Source of the DNA: Nocardia otitidiscaviarum NBRC 14405
GTDB lineage: Bacteria > Actinomycetota > Actinomycetes > Mycobacteriales > Mycobacteriaceae
Length of the DNA stretch: 64,000 nt
Assembly: GCF_000308635.1 (NCBI RefSeq)
Contig: NZ_BAGD01000081.1
Span: forward strand, 243,309 to 307,308
Direction: 5' to 3'
Part shown: positions 52,631 through 63,513 of the stretch, piece by piece
Numbering within the stretch: position 1 is the stretch's first letter
Layout of the letters: each line of letters begins with the position of its first letter
Program-made: the position numbers and the translations under genes
The notes under the pieces: generated by a model
The model's input: only the letters and a program-made list of their open reading frames with translations
Database searches by the model: none
Told to the model about the DNA's origin: nothing

Positions 52631-53932
52631 ATGACCGGCACACCGCCCGACACACCGAGAGAATCGGACGAAACACCCTCACAGAAGGGCGACGAGCGGC
52701 AACCCACCCGTTCCGGCCACCATCAAAACACCGAGCCGACACCGCATTCGGCGGGTGCGGGCAACAGTCCCGAGCACGGCCGCCACGAAATGCCGGGCCC
52801 GCGCGGCTACCCCCAATTCGAGGGGCCGGGCGCGGCGCAGTACGGCAGCGAGCCCGTGGAGCCGCCGCCACCCATGCCGTCGCAGGGCAGTTCGAGTGGT
52901 CCCGGTATGCCGCCGCCACCCGGCTACGGCCAACCCCCGCAGTCGGGCGCGTCGCAGGGACAGCCACCGCAGCCCGGCACCGGACAGCAGCCCTACGGCG
53001 CTCCGTCCCAGCCCGCTGCGGGGCAGCCTTACGGCGCTGCGCCCCAGCCCGGCGCGGAGCAGCCGTACGGCACGGGCCAACCCGCGGGGCAGCCTTACGG
53101 GGCGAGCCAGGCCCCGGGGCAGCCCTACGGGACAGGCCAGGCCCCGGGCCAGCAGTACGGGGCGGGCCAGCCCTACGGTGCCCCGACCCAACCGGGTGCC
53201 GCCGCCCAGTCGGGCGCGATGCCGCCCGGCGCGACCCCGTCGGGTCCGCCGCCGGGTGCTCCGGGTTCCGTCGGTTCCGCCCAGCCTGGTGGACCGCACC
53301 ACGCCACCGGCGAGAAGCTCGACGTCGGCCGCGCCATCGCCTACGGCTGGGATCGGTTCCGCCTCAATCCCGTTCCGTGGCTCGGCATCGTCATGGTCGG
53401 GCTGATCGCCTACCTGGTGGTCGTGCTGCTGGTGAATATCGCCGACGTGCAATCGCTGTCGGTGGTGCTGCTGGTCTTCGCCATCGCCTCGCTCATGGTC
53501 TGGCTGCTCCAGGCCGCCATGATCCGCGGCGCGCTTTACGAAACCGACGGCACCCCAACCGATTTCCCTTCCTTCTTCGGCTTCGTCAACGCGGGCAACG
53601 TCCTGCTCACCGCCCTGATCGTCCTCGTCGGCTGCTTCCTCGCCTCGCTGGCCTGCGTCTTCCCGGCCGTCATCGTGGGCGTGCTGTGCATGTTCGCCCT
53701 GAACTTCGTCATCGACGAGGACATGAGCCCCATCGAGGCGATCAAGTCCAGCGCCCAACTGGTCATCCGCAACCCGGTCCCCACCGTGCTCCTGGCCCTG
53801 GTCGTCGCGGTCATGACCACCATCGGCGCCCTCCTCTGCGGCCTGGGCCTACTCATCGCGGGCCCGGTATCGGCCATCGCCGTCACCTACGCCTACCGCA
53901 CCCTGACCGGCGGCCTGGTCGCCCCGCTGTAG
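52631..53932 (+). CDS. Pro/Gly/Gln-rich membrane protein with QPYG repeats
   Basis: A 433-residue protein. Residues 1-230 are disordered, and between about 110 and 205 the unit (G)QPYGxxQ repeats roughly eight times (QQPYGAPSQP, EQPYGTGQP, GQPYGASQAPG and so on). Then four to five hydrophobic segments follow (LGIVMVGLIAYLVVVLLVNI, SVVLLVFAIASLMVWLLQAA, and others), ending in AVTYAYRTLTGG. This matches the mycobacterial proline- and glycine-rich transmembrane proteins seen near rarA (Rv2560-like). ATG at 52631 follows AAAGG. The function is unknown; the repeats look prion-like and could self-associate. Confidence 0.8.
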   Translation: MTGTPPDTPRESDETPSQKGDERQPTRSGHHQNTEPTPHSAGAGNSPEHGRHEMPGPRGYPQFEGPGAAQYGSEPVEPPPPMPSQGSSSGPGMPPPPGYGQPPQSGASQGQPPQPGTGQQPYGAPSQPAAGQPYGAAPQPGAEQPYGTGQPAGQPYGASQAPGQPYGTGQAPGQQYGAGQPYGAPTQPGAAAQSGAMPPGATPSGPPPGAPGSVGSAQPGGPHHATGEKLDVGRAIAYGWDRFRLNPVPWLGIVMVGLIAYLVVVLLVNIADVQSLSVVLLVFAIASLMVWLLQAAMIRGALYETDGTPTDFPSFFGFVNAGNVLLTALIVLVGCFLASLACVFPAVIVGVLCMFALNFVIDEDMSPIEAIKSSAQLVIRNPVPTVLLALVVAVMTTIGALLCGLGLLIAGPVSAIAVTYAYRTLTGGLVAPL

Positions 53933-53934
53933 AA

Positions 53935-53969
53935 AACGCGCGGTGGGTGCCGGGCACCCACCGCGCGTT
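53935..53969. terminator. Bidirectional terminator hairpin between convergent genes
   Basis: A perfect 16-base stem (53935-53950 with 53954-53969, AACGCGCGGTGGGTGC) closes a 3-base loop. AAAA precedes it and TT follows, so it can serve both the rightward membrane-protein gene and the leftward aspS. Confidence 0.85.
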
Positions 53970-53987
53970 CTCGGCCGCGAGCAGCGG

Positions 53988-55781
53988 CTACTTCTTGCCC
54001 TCGACGATCGGGACGCCGTTCTCGTCGACCTTCACGTCCAGGCCCGCTTCCTTGCGCTGCTGCGGGGTGATCGGGGTGGGGGCGTCGGTGAGGGGGTCGA
54101 CGCCGCCGCCGGACTTGGGGAAGGCGATGACCTCGCGGATGGAGTCGACGCCGGCGAGCAGGGCGGTGATGCGGTCCCAGCCGAAGGCGATGCCGCCGTG
54201 CGGCGGGGCGCCGTACTGGAAGGCGTCGAGCAGGAAGCCGAACTTCTCCTGCGCCTCCTCGTGGCTGATGCCCATCACCTTGAACACCCGCTCCTGCACG
54301 TCACCGCGGTGGATGCGGATGGAGCCGCCGCCGATCTCGTTGCCGTTGCAGACGATGTCGTAGGCGTAGGCCAGCGCCGCGCCCGGATCGGTGTCGAAGG
54401 TGTCCAGGAACTCCGGCTTGGGCGAGGTGAAGGCATGGTGCACCGCGGTCCAGGCCGAATGCCCCAGCGCCACATCGCCGCTGGCGGTGGCGTCGGCGGC
54501 GGGCTCGAACATGGGCGCGTCCACCACCCAGACGAAGGCCCACTCGTTCTCGTCGATGAGACCGCACTTGCGGGCGATCTCCCCGCGCGCCGCACCCAGC
54601 AGGGCCCGGCTGGACTTGGCCTCACCGGCGGCGAAGAACACGCAGTCGCCCGGGTTCGCGCCCACGAACTTGGCCAGGCCCTCGCGCTCGGCCTCGCTCA
54701 GGTTCTTTGCCACCGGACCGCTGAGTTCGCCGTCCTCGCCGATCAGCACATAGGCCAGGCCCTTCGCACCGCGCTGCTTGGCCCACTCCTGCCAGGCGTC
54801 GAGCTGGCGCCGCGGCTGGCTCGCCCCGCCGGGCATGACCACCGCGCCCACGTACGGCGACTGGAACACCCGGAACGGCGTGTCCTTGAAGTACTCCGCC
54901 ATCTCGGTGATCTCGACGCCGAAGCGCAGGTCCGGCTTGTCGGTGCCGAAGCGGCGCATGGCCTCGGCGTAGGTCATGTGCGGGATCGGCGTCGCGATCT
55001 CGTGGCCGATGAGCTTCCACAGCGCCACCAGGATGTCTTCGGCCAGCAGGATCACATCCTCCTGGGTGACGAAGCTCATCTCGATGTCGAGCTGGGTGAA
55101 CTCCGGCTGCCGGTCGGCGCGGAAGTCCTCGTCGCGGTAGCAGCGCGCGATCTGGTAGTACCGCTCGACACCGGCCACCATGAGCAGCTGCTTGAACAGC
55201 TGCGGGCTCTGCGGCAGCGCGTAGAACTTGCCCGGCTGCAAGCGGGCGGGCACCAGGAAGTCGCGCGCGCCCTCCGGGGTGGACCGGGTCATGGTCGGCG
55301 TCTCGACCTCGACGAAGGCATGCTTGGCCAGCACGTCGCGGGCGGCGGCGTTGACCTTGGACCGCAGCCGGATGGCATGTCCGGGCCCTTCGCGGCGCAG
55401 GTCCAGGTAGCGGTACTTGAGCCGAGCTTCCTCACCGGGGGTCTCGTCGAGTTGGAACGGCAGCGGCGCGGCCTCGTTGAGCACCTCGAGTTCGCTGACG
55501 TTCACCTCGATCTGCCCGGTCGGCAGGTTCGGGTTGCCGCTGCCCTCGGGCCGGTCCTCGACCACGCCGGTGATCCGCACGCAGTACTCGTTGCGCAGCT
55601 TGTGCGCCTGCTCGGCGGGCTCGCCCTCCCGGAACACCGCCTGCGAGACACCCGACGCGTCGCGCAGATCGATGAAGATCACGCCACCGTGGTCTCGCCG
55701 CCGGGCCACCCAACCGGTGAGGGTGACGGTCTGACCGGCGTGCTCGCTTCGCAGCGAACCAGCCAAGTGGGTGCGCAGCAC
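53988..55781 (-). CDS. aspS: Aspartyl-tRNA synthetase
   Basis: A 597-residue bacterial-type class II synthetase. The N-terminal OB-fold anticodon domain has TLTGWVARRRDHGGVIFIDL. Motif 2 is YQIARCYRDEDFRADRQPEF, with EFTQLDIEMSF following, and motif 3 is GGIAFGWDRITALLAG. The bacterial insertion domain lies between. GTG at 55781 starts LRTHLAGSLRSEHAG, as in M. tuberculosis, and follows AAAGGA; the in-frame residues up to 55835 are not conserved. Mycobacterial homologues are reported to charge both tRNA-Asp and tRNA-Asn; this is possible here but not tested. Confidence 0.97.
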   Translation of the reverse strand: MLRTHLAGSLRSEHAGQTVTLTGWVARRRDHGGVIFIDLRDASGVSQAVFREGEPAEQAHKLRNEYCVRITGVVEDRPEGSGNPNLPTGQIEVNVSELEVLNEAAPLPFQLDETPGEEARLKYRYLDLRREGPGHAIRLRSKVNAAARDVLAKHAFVEVETPTMTRSTPEGARDFLVPARLQPGKFYALPQSPQLFKQLLMVAGVERYYQIARCYRDEDFRADRQPEFTQLDIEMSFVTQEDVILLAEDILVALWKLIGHEIATPIPHMTYAEAMRRFGTDKPDLRFGVEITEMAEYFKDTPFRVFQSPYVGAVVMPGGASQPRRQLDAWQEWAKQRGAKGLAYVLIGEDGELSGPVAKNLSEAEREGLAKFVGANPGDCVFFAAGEAKSSRALLGAARGEIARKCGLIDENEWAFVWVVDAPMFEPAADATASGDVALGHSAWTAVHHAFTSPKPEFLDTFDTDPGAALAYAYDIVCNGNEIGGGSIRIHRGDVQERVFKVMGISHEEAQEKFGFLLDAFQYGAPPHGGIAFGWDRITALLAGVDSIREVIAFPKSGGGVDPLTDAPTPITPQQRKEAGLDVKVDENGVPIVEGKK

Positions 55782-55971
55782 GGGAGTCCTTTCGACGGAT
55801 TCGAGGCGCCGGAGAGTGACAGGCGCCGGGTCCATCGTAGAGAGACACGTCGCCGGAGTGGAAACCGATATCCGCCTCCCCGTGCCAAGCTGTAAGACGG
55901 CGGATTTCCGATCCGCTCAATCCTCATGTCCTGCCGCAGTATCGAGGCGACCGCAGACGGGAGCTAGCACG

Positions 55972-56889
55972 ATGACCTTCAACGAAGGTATGCAGATCGA
56001 CCCGGACCGGGTCTCCTCCGGCGGCGGTCCCGGCATGGGCGGCGGGCTGGTCCTGGGCGGTGGTGCGGTTGGTCTCATCGCACTGGTGGTGACGCTGCTG
56101 CTCGGCGGCGATCCGGGATCGGTGCTCGGCCAGTTCACCGGCGCGGAGAACGGGCAGACCGACCAGGGTGTGGCGGGGACGCCGGAACACTGCCGCACCG
56201 GCGCGGACGCCAACAGGTACGTCGACTGCCGGGTGGTGCTGACCGTGCAGAGCCTGGACGCGGTGTGGGACGACGAACTGGGCCAGCAGACCGGCCGCCG
56301 CTACACCGAACCGGCGGTGCGGCTGTTCTCCGGCGTGGTGAACACCGGCTGCGGGCAGGCGTCCTCCGCCGTCGGCCCGTTCTACTGCCCCGCCGACCAG
56401 ACCGCCTACTTCGACACCGCGTTCTTCCAGGAACTCAGCACTCGCTTCGGCGCTAGCACCGGCCCGCTCGCCCAGGAGTACGTGGTCGCCCACGAGTTCG
56501 GACACCACATCCAGAATCTGCTCGGCGACCTCGGCCGCGCCCAGCGCGACCCCCGCGGCCCCGAATCGGGCGCCGTGCGCACCGAACTCCAGGCCGACTG
56601 CTACGCCGGCGTCTGGGCCTACTACGCCGACAAGCAGAACGCGCCCGGCAGCACCCAGCCCTTCCTGAAACCACTCACCGACCAGGACATCGACGACGCC
56701 CTCTCCGCCGCGGCGGCCGTCGGCGACGACCGCATCCAGGAGCAGGCCACCGGCCGCGTGAATCCCGAAGCGTGGACGCACGGTTCGGCCGAGGAACGCC
56801 AGAAGTGGTTCCTCGCCGGATACAAGACCGGCCAAGTCGCGGCCTGCGACACCTATTCAGCCCGCGACCTGCGCAACCCACCCGCCTGA
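55972..56889 (+). CDS. YpfJ-family neutral zinc metallopeptidase, membrane-anchored
   Basis: A 305-residue protein with one N-terminal membrane helix (GLVLGGGAVGLIALVVTLLL, residues about 25-48). The zinc motif HEFGHHIQN begins at His174, and a downstream Glu in RTELQADCYAGVWA may be the third ligand. The Cys pairs VNTGCGQ and GPFYCPADQ could form disulfides, so the peptidase domain is outside the cell. It is divergent from aspS (190-base gap). An M. tuberculosis relative (Rv2575) lies in the same neighbourhood. Substrates are unknown. Confidence 0.85.
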   Translation: MTFNEGMQIDPDRVSSGGGPGMGGGLVLGGGAVGLIALVVTLLLGGDPGSVLGQFTGAENGQTDQGVAGTPEHCRTGADANRYVDCRVVLTVQSLDAVWDDELGQQTGRRYTEPAVRLFSGVVNTGCGQASSAVGPFYCPADQTAYFDTAFFQELSTRFGASTGPLAQEYVVAHEFGHHIQNLLGDLGRAQRDPRGPESGAVRTELQADCYAGVWAYYADKQNAPGSTQPFLKPLTDQDIDDALSAAAAVGDDRIQEQATGRVNPEAWTHGSAEERQKWFLAGYKTGQVAACDTYSARDLRNPPA

Positions 56890-57071
56890 TCCGCCTCCCC
56901 GCGACTTCAGCGCACGGCTGAGAGCCGTTGACACGCATGCACGCGTGCCGGCGGTCATCTGCCGATCCGATTCTGGACGTACCCGCCGAGTTACCCCAAT
57001 CGGTGCGAGATCAGTTGTCGCGTGTCGATCGGGAAAGCTTGTGAGTCGGCAGCGCTCCAAGTGGGGCCAGC

Positions 57072-57141
57072 CGTACCCGGATCGCGCAGCAAGGCGTACT
57101 CGGGTTGCGGGGCGAGGCGTACCCGCGTCGCGGGGTGGCGG
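57072..57141. repeat. Three 23-base tandem repeats
   Basis: Three copies, each starting CGTAC(C/T)CG, follow at exactly 23-base steps (57072, 57095, 57118). They share CGTAC-CG--TCGCG-GG--GG-like positions with a few differences. They occupy part of the 313-base gap between the metallopeptidase and the next gene. I see no other feature in that gap. Confidence 0.6.
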
Positions 57142-57202
57142 TCCTTCGGTGGACAATCACCGTCGGCGGGCGGGAGGTTCGCCGGTACGGAGGGATTGGT
57201 TC

Positions 57203-57793
57203 ATGGGAATACGCGGGGCTACAGGACTTTTCGGGCGGCGGAACGTGTTGCGGTCGGTGGCGGCGGTCGTGGTGACCGCCGCCGCGCTCGCGGTGGGCGG
57301 TGGGGTGGGCGGTGCGCAGGAACCGGCGCCGGCGTCGCCCGTGGCTCCGGCGGCACCGGCGCCCGTCACAGGTCCGATGCTGTTCACGCTCACGTCGATC
57401 CCGAACGGCTGGCTCATCGGGCGCACCGATCTGCGGCCGCTGCTCGAGGTGCAGGCCGACGGGCGGGCGATTCGGCGTCCGGATGCCGCCGATCCGGATC
57501 GGAGCGCGAACACCCCGCCGCAGGAGATCACCGGCACCATTCCGCAGGAGGTGGTCACGGCCGCGATCACCGAGACGCGGGCGCTGACCACCCTGGATAT
57601 GGGGAATGCGGGTGTCTCCAACCAGAGCAGCATGATTCTCGACTACACCCCGCAGCAGCCGGATCAGGACGCGCACGTCATCGTCTACGACCCAGAGACC
57701 ACCGACGGCCTCACCGAGGAGCAGCGGGCGAACCGCACCCGGTTCGCCACACTGTCGGAGAAACTCCTCGACGCCTTCGTCGCCGACCGCTGA
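57203..57793 (+). CDS. Exported protein of unknown function
   Basis: A 196-residue protein with a signal peptide. GRRNVLRSVAAVVVTAAALA at residues 11-30 resembles a twin-arginine or Sec signal (Arg12-Arg13), followed by AGGGVGGAQEP as the cleavage region. The mature part begins with an Ala/Pro linker, then FTLTSIPNGWLIGRTDLRPL and a C-terminal helix NRTRFATLSEKLLDAFVADR. No family is recognised. ATG at 57203 precedes the signal; the upstream in-frame residues cover the tandem repeats and look non-coding. It converges with korB (24-base gap). Confidence 0.65.
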   Translation: MGIRGATGLFGRRNVLRSVAAVVVTAAALAVGGGVGGAQEPAPASPVAPAAPAPVTGPMLFTLTSIPNGWLIGRTDLRPLLEVQADGRAIRRPDAADPDRSANTPPQEITGTIPQEVVTAAITETRALTTLDMGNAGVSNQSSMILDYTPQQPDQDAHVIVYDPETTDGLTEEQRANRTRFATLSEKLLDAFVADR

Positions 57794-57817
57794 AACCGCT
57801 GTCCGACCGCTGAAACG

Positions 57818-60873
<3,056 letters not shown>

Positions 60874-60982
60874 GCGCCTGCATCACTTCCTCGTCGCTGT
60901 GAGGTATCAACGCCAAACTACTCCGCTGTATTCGCGACACACCCGCGAAATCGAGCGGTTGTTCTGGTGAATCTCAGCCGGA

Positions 60983-62023
60983 TCAGGCGAACAGCGCCAG
61001 TTGCCGGTCGGGCGTCCGCTCCGCGGCGGGCCGCGATGCGGATTCGGCGACGGCCCGTTGCTCGGGCTCGGCCGGACGTGCACGGTTCAAACGGTGTTTC
61101 TCCAGCAGCGGCTCGATGCGGCCGCGCAGCCATGCAGAATACTCGGGTGTCACCGAGCTCCCGCGACCGTACAGCTGTCGGTAGCGTCGAATGAGCGCGG
61201 GATGCTCCGCGGCCAGCCATTCCAGGAACCAGTCGCGGGTGGAGCCGCGCAGATGCATGGGGAAGGCGGTGACCCCGGCCGCGCCCGCGTCGGCGATGGC
61301 CTCGAACAGCGCGTCCAGATGCGCCTTGCCGTCGGTGAGGTACGGAATCACCGGTGCCACCATGACATTCACGGCGAATCCGGAGTCGGCGAGCGCGCGG
61401 ATGAGGTCCAGGCGGGCCCGCGGCGAGGGCGTGCCGGGTTCCAGGCTGCGGTGCAGATCCTCGTCGAGGATGGCGAGCGACACCGCCAGATCGATGGGAA
61501 CCTGCTGCGCCGCCTGGGTGAGCAGCGGCAGGTCCCGCCGCATGAGCGTGCCCTTGGTGAGAATCGAGAAGGGCGTGCCCGATTCGGTGAGCGCGGAGAT
61601 GATGCCGGGCATCAACCGGTAGCGCCCCTCGGCCCGCTGGTAGGGGTCCGTATTCGAGCCCAGCGCAACGGTTTCCCGCCGCCAGGAGCGCTTGCGCACC
61701 TCCCGGCGCAGGACGGGCACCACATTCGTCTTGACGACGATCTGGCTGTCGAAATCCCGCCCCGCGTCCAGGTCCAGGTACTCGTGCGAGCCGCGCGCGA
61801 AGCAGTAGCGGCACGCGTGCGAACACCCGCGCATGGGATTGATGGTCCAGTTGAACGGCATGCTGCCGCCCTCCGGGAGCTTGTTCAGCGCGCTTTTGCA
61901 GAGCACCTCGTGGAACGTGATGCCCTCGAACTCGGGAGTCTGTACGCTGCGCACGAGACCAGCCCGCTCGAGTCCCGGCAGCGCGCCGTCATCGGCGTCC
62001 AGGGTCTGGTTCTGCCACCGCAC
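60983..62023 (-). CDS. Rv2578c-family radical SAM protein, LexA-boxed
   Basis: A 346-residue radical SAM enzyme. The 4Fe-4S motif is CSHACRYC (Cys67, Cys71, Cys74), preceded by TINPMRGC; the pattern fits the SplB/photoproduct-lyase-like group (COG1533). Later segments are VALGSNTDPYQRAEGRYRLM and FSILTKGTLMRRDLPLL. The C-terminal 60 residues are variable. The GTG start at 62023 has a weak GGGA site. A LexA box ends 9 bases upstream; the M. tuberculosis homologue Rv2578c is, to my knowledge, also in the LexA regulon. A DNA-repair-related role is plausible but unproven. Confidence 0.88.
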   Translation of the reverse strand: MRWQNQTLDADDGALPGLERAGLVRSVQTPEFEGITFHEVLCKSALNKLPEGGSMPFNWTINPMRGCSHACRYCFARGSHEYLDLDAGRDFDSQIVVKTNVVPVLRREVRKRSWRRETVALGSNTDPYQRAEGRYRLMPGIISALTESGTPFSILTKGTLMRRDLPLLTQAAQQVPIDLAVSLAILDEDLHRSLEPGTPSPRARLDLIRALADSGFAVNVMVAPVIPYLTDGKAHLDALFEAIADAGAAGVTAFPMHLRGSTRDWFLEWLAAEHPALIRRYRQLYGRGSSVTPEYSAWLRGRIEPLLEKHRLNRARPAEPEQRAVAESASRPAAERTPDRQLALFA

Positions 62024-62031
62024 ATTCCCAG

Positions 62032-62047
62032 TCGAACATGTGTTCTA
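62032..62047 (-). promoter_or_regulatory. LexA (SOS) box upstream of the radical SAM gene
   Basis: TCGAACATGTGTTCTA on the plus strand (62032-62047) matches TCGAAC-N4-GTTCGA with one mismatch (T for G near the end). It lies 8 bases before the GTG start at 62023, so bound LexA would block transcription. It is the third LexA-like site seen in the window. Confidence 0.75.
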
Positions 62048-62054
62048 GGTACTG

Positions 62055-63047
62055 TCAAGCGATCTGCCGCGTGTCGACCTTGCCGAGCTCGTTGTCGGCG
62101 AAGGCGATCAGATCGCGCACCGTCTCCTCGGTCGGACGCGGCTGATAGCCGAGTTCGGTCCTGGCCTTGGTGCCGTCCACGACGGGCGCGGAGATGAGGG
62201 CGCCCATGGCGGCCTTGGACAGGATGTCGCTGCCGAAGAGCTTGCCCACCGGTTCCAGCACCGGCATGACGGCCGAGACGGCCTGCGCCGGAATCAGGAA
62301 GCGCGGCCCCTTCTTGCCATTGATGGCCGCGGCCAGCCGGGTGACATCCCACATGGTCTGCATATGGCCGGTGATCAGGTAGTTCTCCCCGGTCCGGCCG
62401 CGTTCCCCGGCCAGCACCAGGCCGAGGGCCACATCGCGCACGTCGACCAGATCGAAGCTGCCGCCGATCATGACCGGGACGCGACCCTTGGACGCGTCGA
62501 GCAGGGTGCCGTTGATGCGCGAGCGGGTGTAGTCGACCGGGCCGTAGACACCGGTCGGATTGCACAGCACGGCATCGAGGCCCTTGTCGACGACCTTGCG
62601 CAGTTCGACCTCGCCCTGCCATTTGGACCGGTCGTAGACCGGCAGGTCCGGGCTGATGGACCGCGCGGTACGCTCGTCGATGCGGCCGCCGCACTGGTAC
62701 TGGTTGAACGCGTGAATGGAGCTGGCGTGCACGAACCGGCGCGCGCCGACGGCGAGCGCGGCCTCGGCGACCACGCGCACCCCCTCGGTGTTGATGCGCC
62801 AGGCGAGGTCGTTCTTCTGGGCCAGGGTGATGACCGCGACCAGGTGGTACACCACCTCGGCCCCCTCGAGCGCGGTGCGCATGGAGGCGGGGTCGAGCAC
62901 GTCTCCGGTCACCCAGGTGACACCCGGTTCCGCGACGCCGGTGGGCCGGACCCGATCGATGGCGGTCACCTCGTGTCCGCGATCGGTAAGCAGGCGAAGC
63001 AAATTGGTGCCAAGGAACCCGGCGGCGCCGGTGACTGCGACCTTCAT
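62055..63047 (-). CDS. NAD-dependent epimerase/dehydratase (extended SDR)
   Basis: A 330-residue extended short-chain dehydrogenase. NAD binding is AVTGAAGFLGTNLLRLL at residues 4-20, with Asp in TAIDRVRPT. The catalytic Ser is in VHASSIHAF and the Tyr-x3-Lys in VYDRSKWQGE near residue 150. It resembles 3-beta-hydroxysteroid-dehydrogenase/NAD-epimerase proteins of actinobacteria. ATG at 63047 lies 8 bases after a TATATT -10. Two KstR-like sites cover its promoter, which suggests a steroid or lipid context. Substrate is unknown. Confidence 0.88.
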   Translation of the reverse strand: MKVAVTGAAGFLGTNLLRLLTDRGHEVTAIDRVRPTGVAEPGVTWVTGDVLDPASMRTALEGAEVVYHLVAVITLAQKNDLAWRINTEGVRVVAEAALAVGARRFVHASSIHAFNQYQCGGRIDERTARSISPDLPVYDRSKWQGEVELRKVVDKGLDAVLCNPTGVYGPVDYTRSRINGTLLDASKGRVPVMIGGSFDLVDVRDVALGLVLAGERGRTGENYLITGHMQTMWDVTRLAAAINGKKGPRFLIPAQAVSAVMPVLEPVGKLFGSDILSKAAMGALISAPVVDGTKARTELGYQPRPTEETVRDLIAFADNELGKVDTRQIA

Positions 63048-63055
63048 GAACAATG

Positions 63056-63090
63056 AATATAGAACCTGTTCTAAATTGCAACAAGTTCTA
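63056..63090 (-). promoter_or_regulatory. KstR-like double operator over the SDR promoter
   Basis: TAGAACCTGTTCTA (63060-63073) and TGCAACAAGTTCTA (63077-63090) both fit TNNAACNNGTTNNA, the motif reported for the TetR-type cholesterol repressor KstR. On the minus strand, -35 TTGTTG (63084-63079), a 17-base spacer and -10 TATATT (63061-63056) lie under the two sites. Repression of the SDR gene is expected; an effect on the rightward gene at 63184 is possible. Another TetR protein with the same motif cannot be excluded. Confidence 0.6.
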
Positions 63091-63183
63091 GTCATCCTGC
63101 CTGTGGATAGGCCACGCGCGCTCGTCGGCGCGGTCCGATATATTCGGAACCGCTATCTGTCCACGACGATCGGGGGGCGAGTC

Positions 63184-63513
63184 ATGACCGAACTCTCGGT
63201 GGATCCGGAAGCGGTCCGCGCCTTCGCCACGACCCAGCACGGTGTCGCGGGCGATATCGCTGCTGCGGGCAACCTGGACACTGTAGCCAATGTCGCCGCC
63301 ATGACGCCCGTCTTCGGGCTCATCGGCGCGGACTATCTGGCCATGTTCGCGGTGGCGGAGCTGCTGCACGGCAAGGACGTCAACGCGCTCTCGGCGCGCT
63401 ACGCGCACCTGGGGCAGGTGGCCGCCGGAACCGCGACCGCCATCCAGACCACCGACGGCGAGTTCGCGGGCGGTCTGGACCGGATGGACACGGCGATCGG
63501 AGGACAGGGATGA
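63184..63513 (+). CDS. EspC-family ESX (type VII) secretion-associated protein
   Basis: A 109-residue small helical protein resembling the EspC/DUF2580 ESX secretion family: it starts TELSVDPEAVRAFATTQHG, then VAGDIAAAG, and has a central hydrophobic helix (TPVFGLIGADYLAMFAVAEL). A WxG-like turn is not obvious, as in EspC members. It overlaps the next gene as ATGA, indicating joint expression. Partners of this type often form a pair with a larger protein secreted by an ESX system. No ESX core gene is within the window. Confidence 0.75.
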   Translation: MTELSVDPEAVRAFATTQHGVAGDIAAAGNLDTVANVAAMTPVFGLIGADYLAMFAVAELLHGKDVNALSARYAHLGQVAAGTATAIQTTDGEFAGGLDRMDTAIGGQG

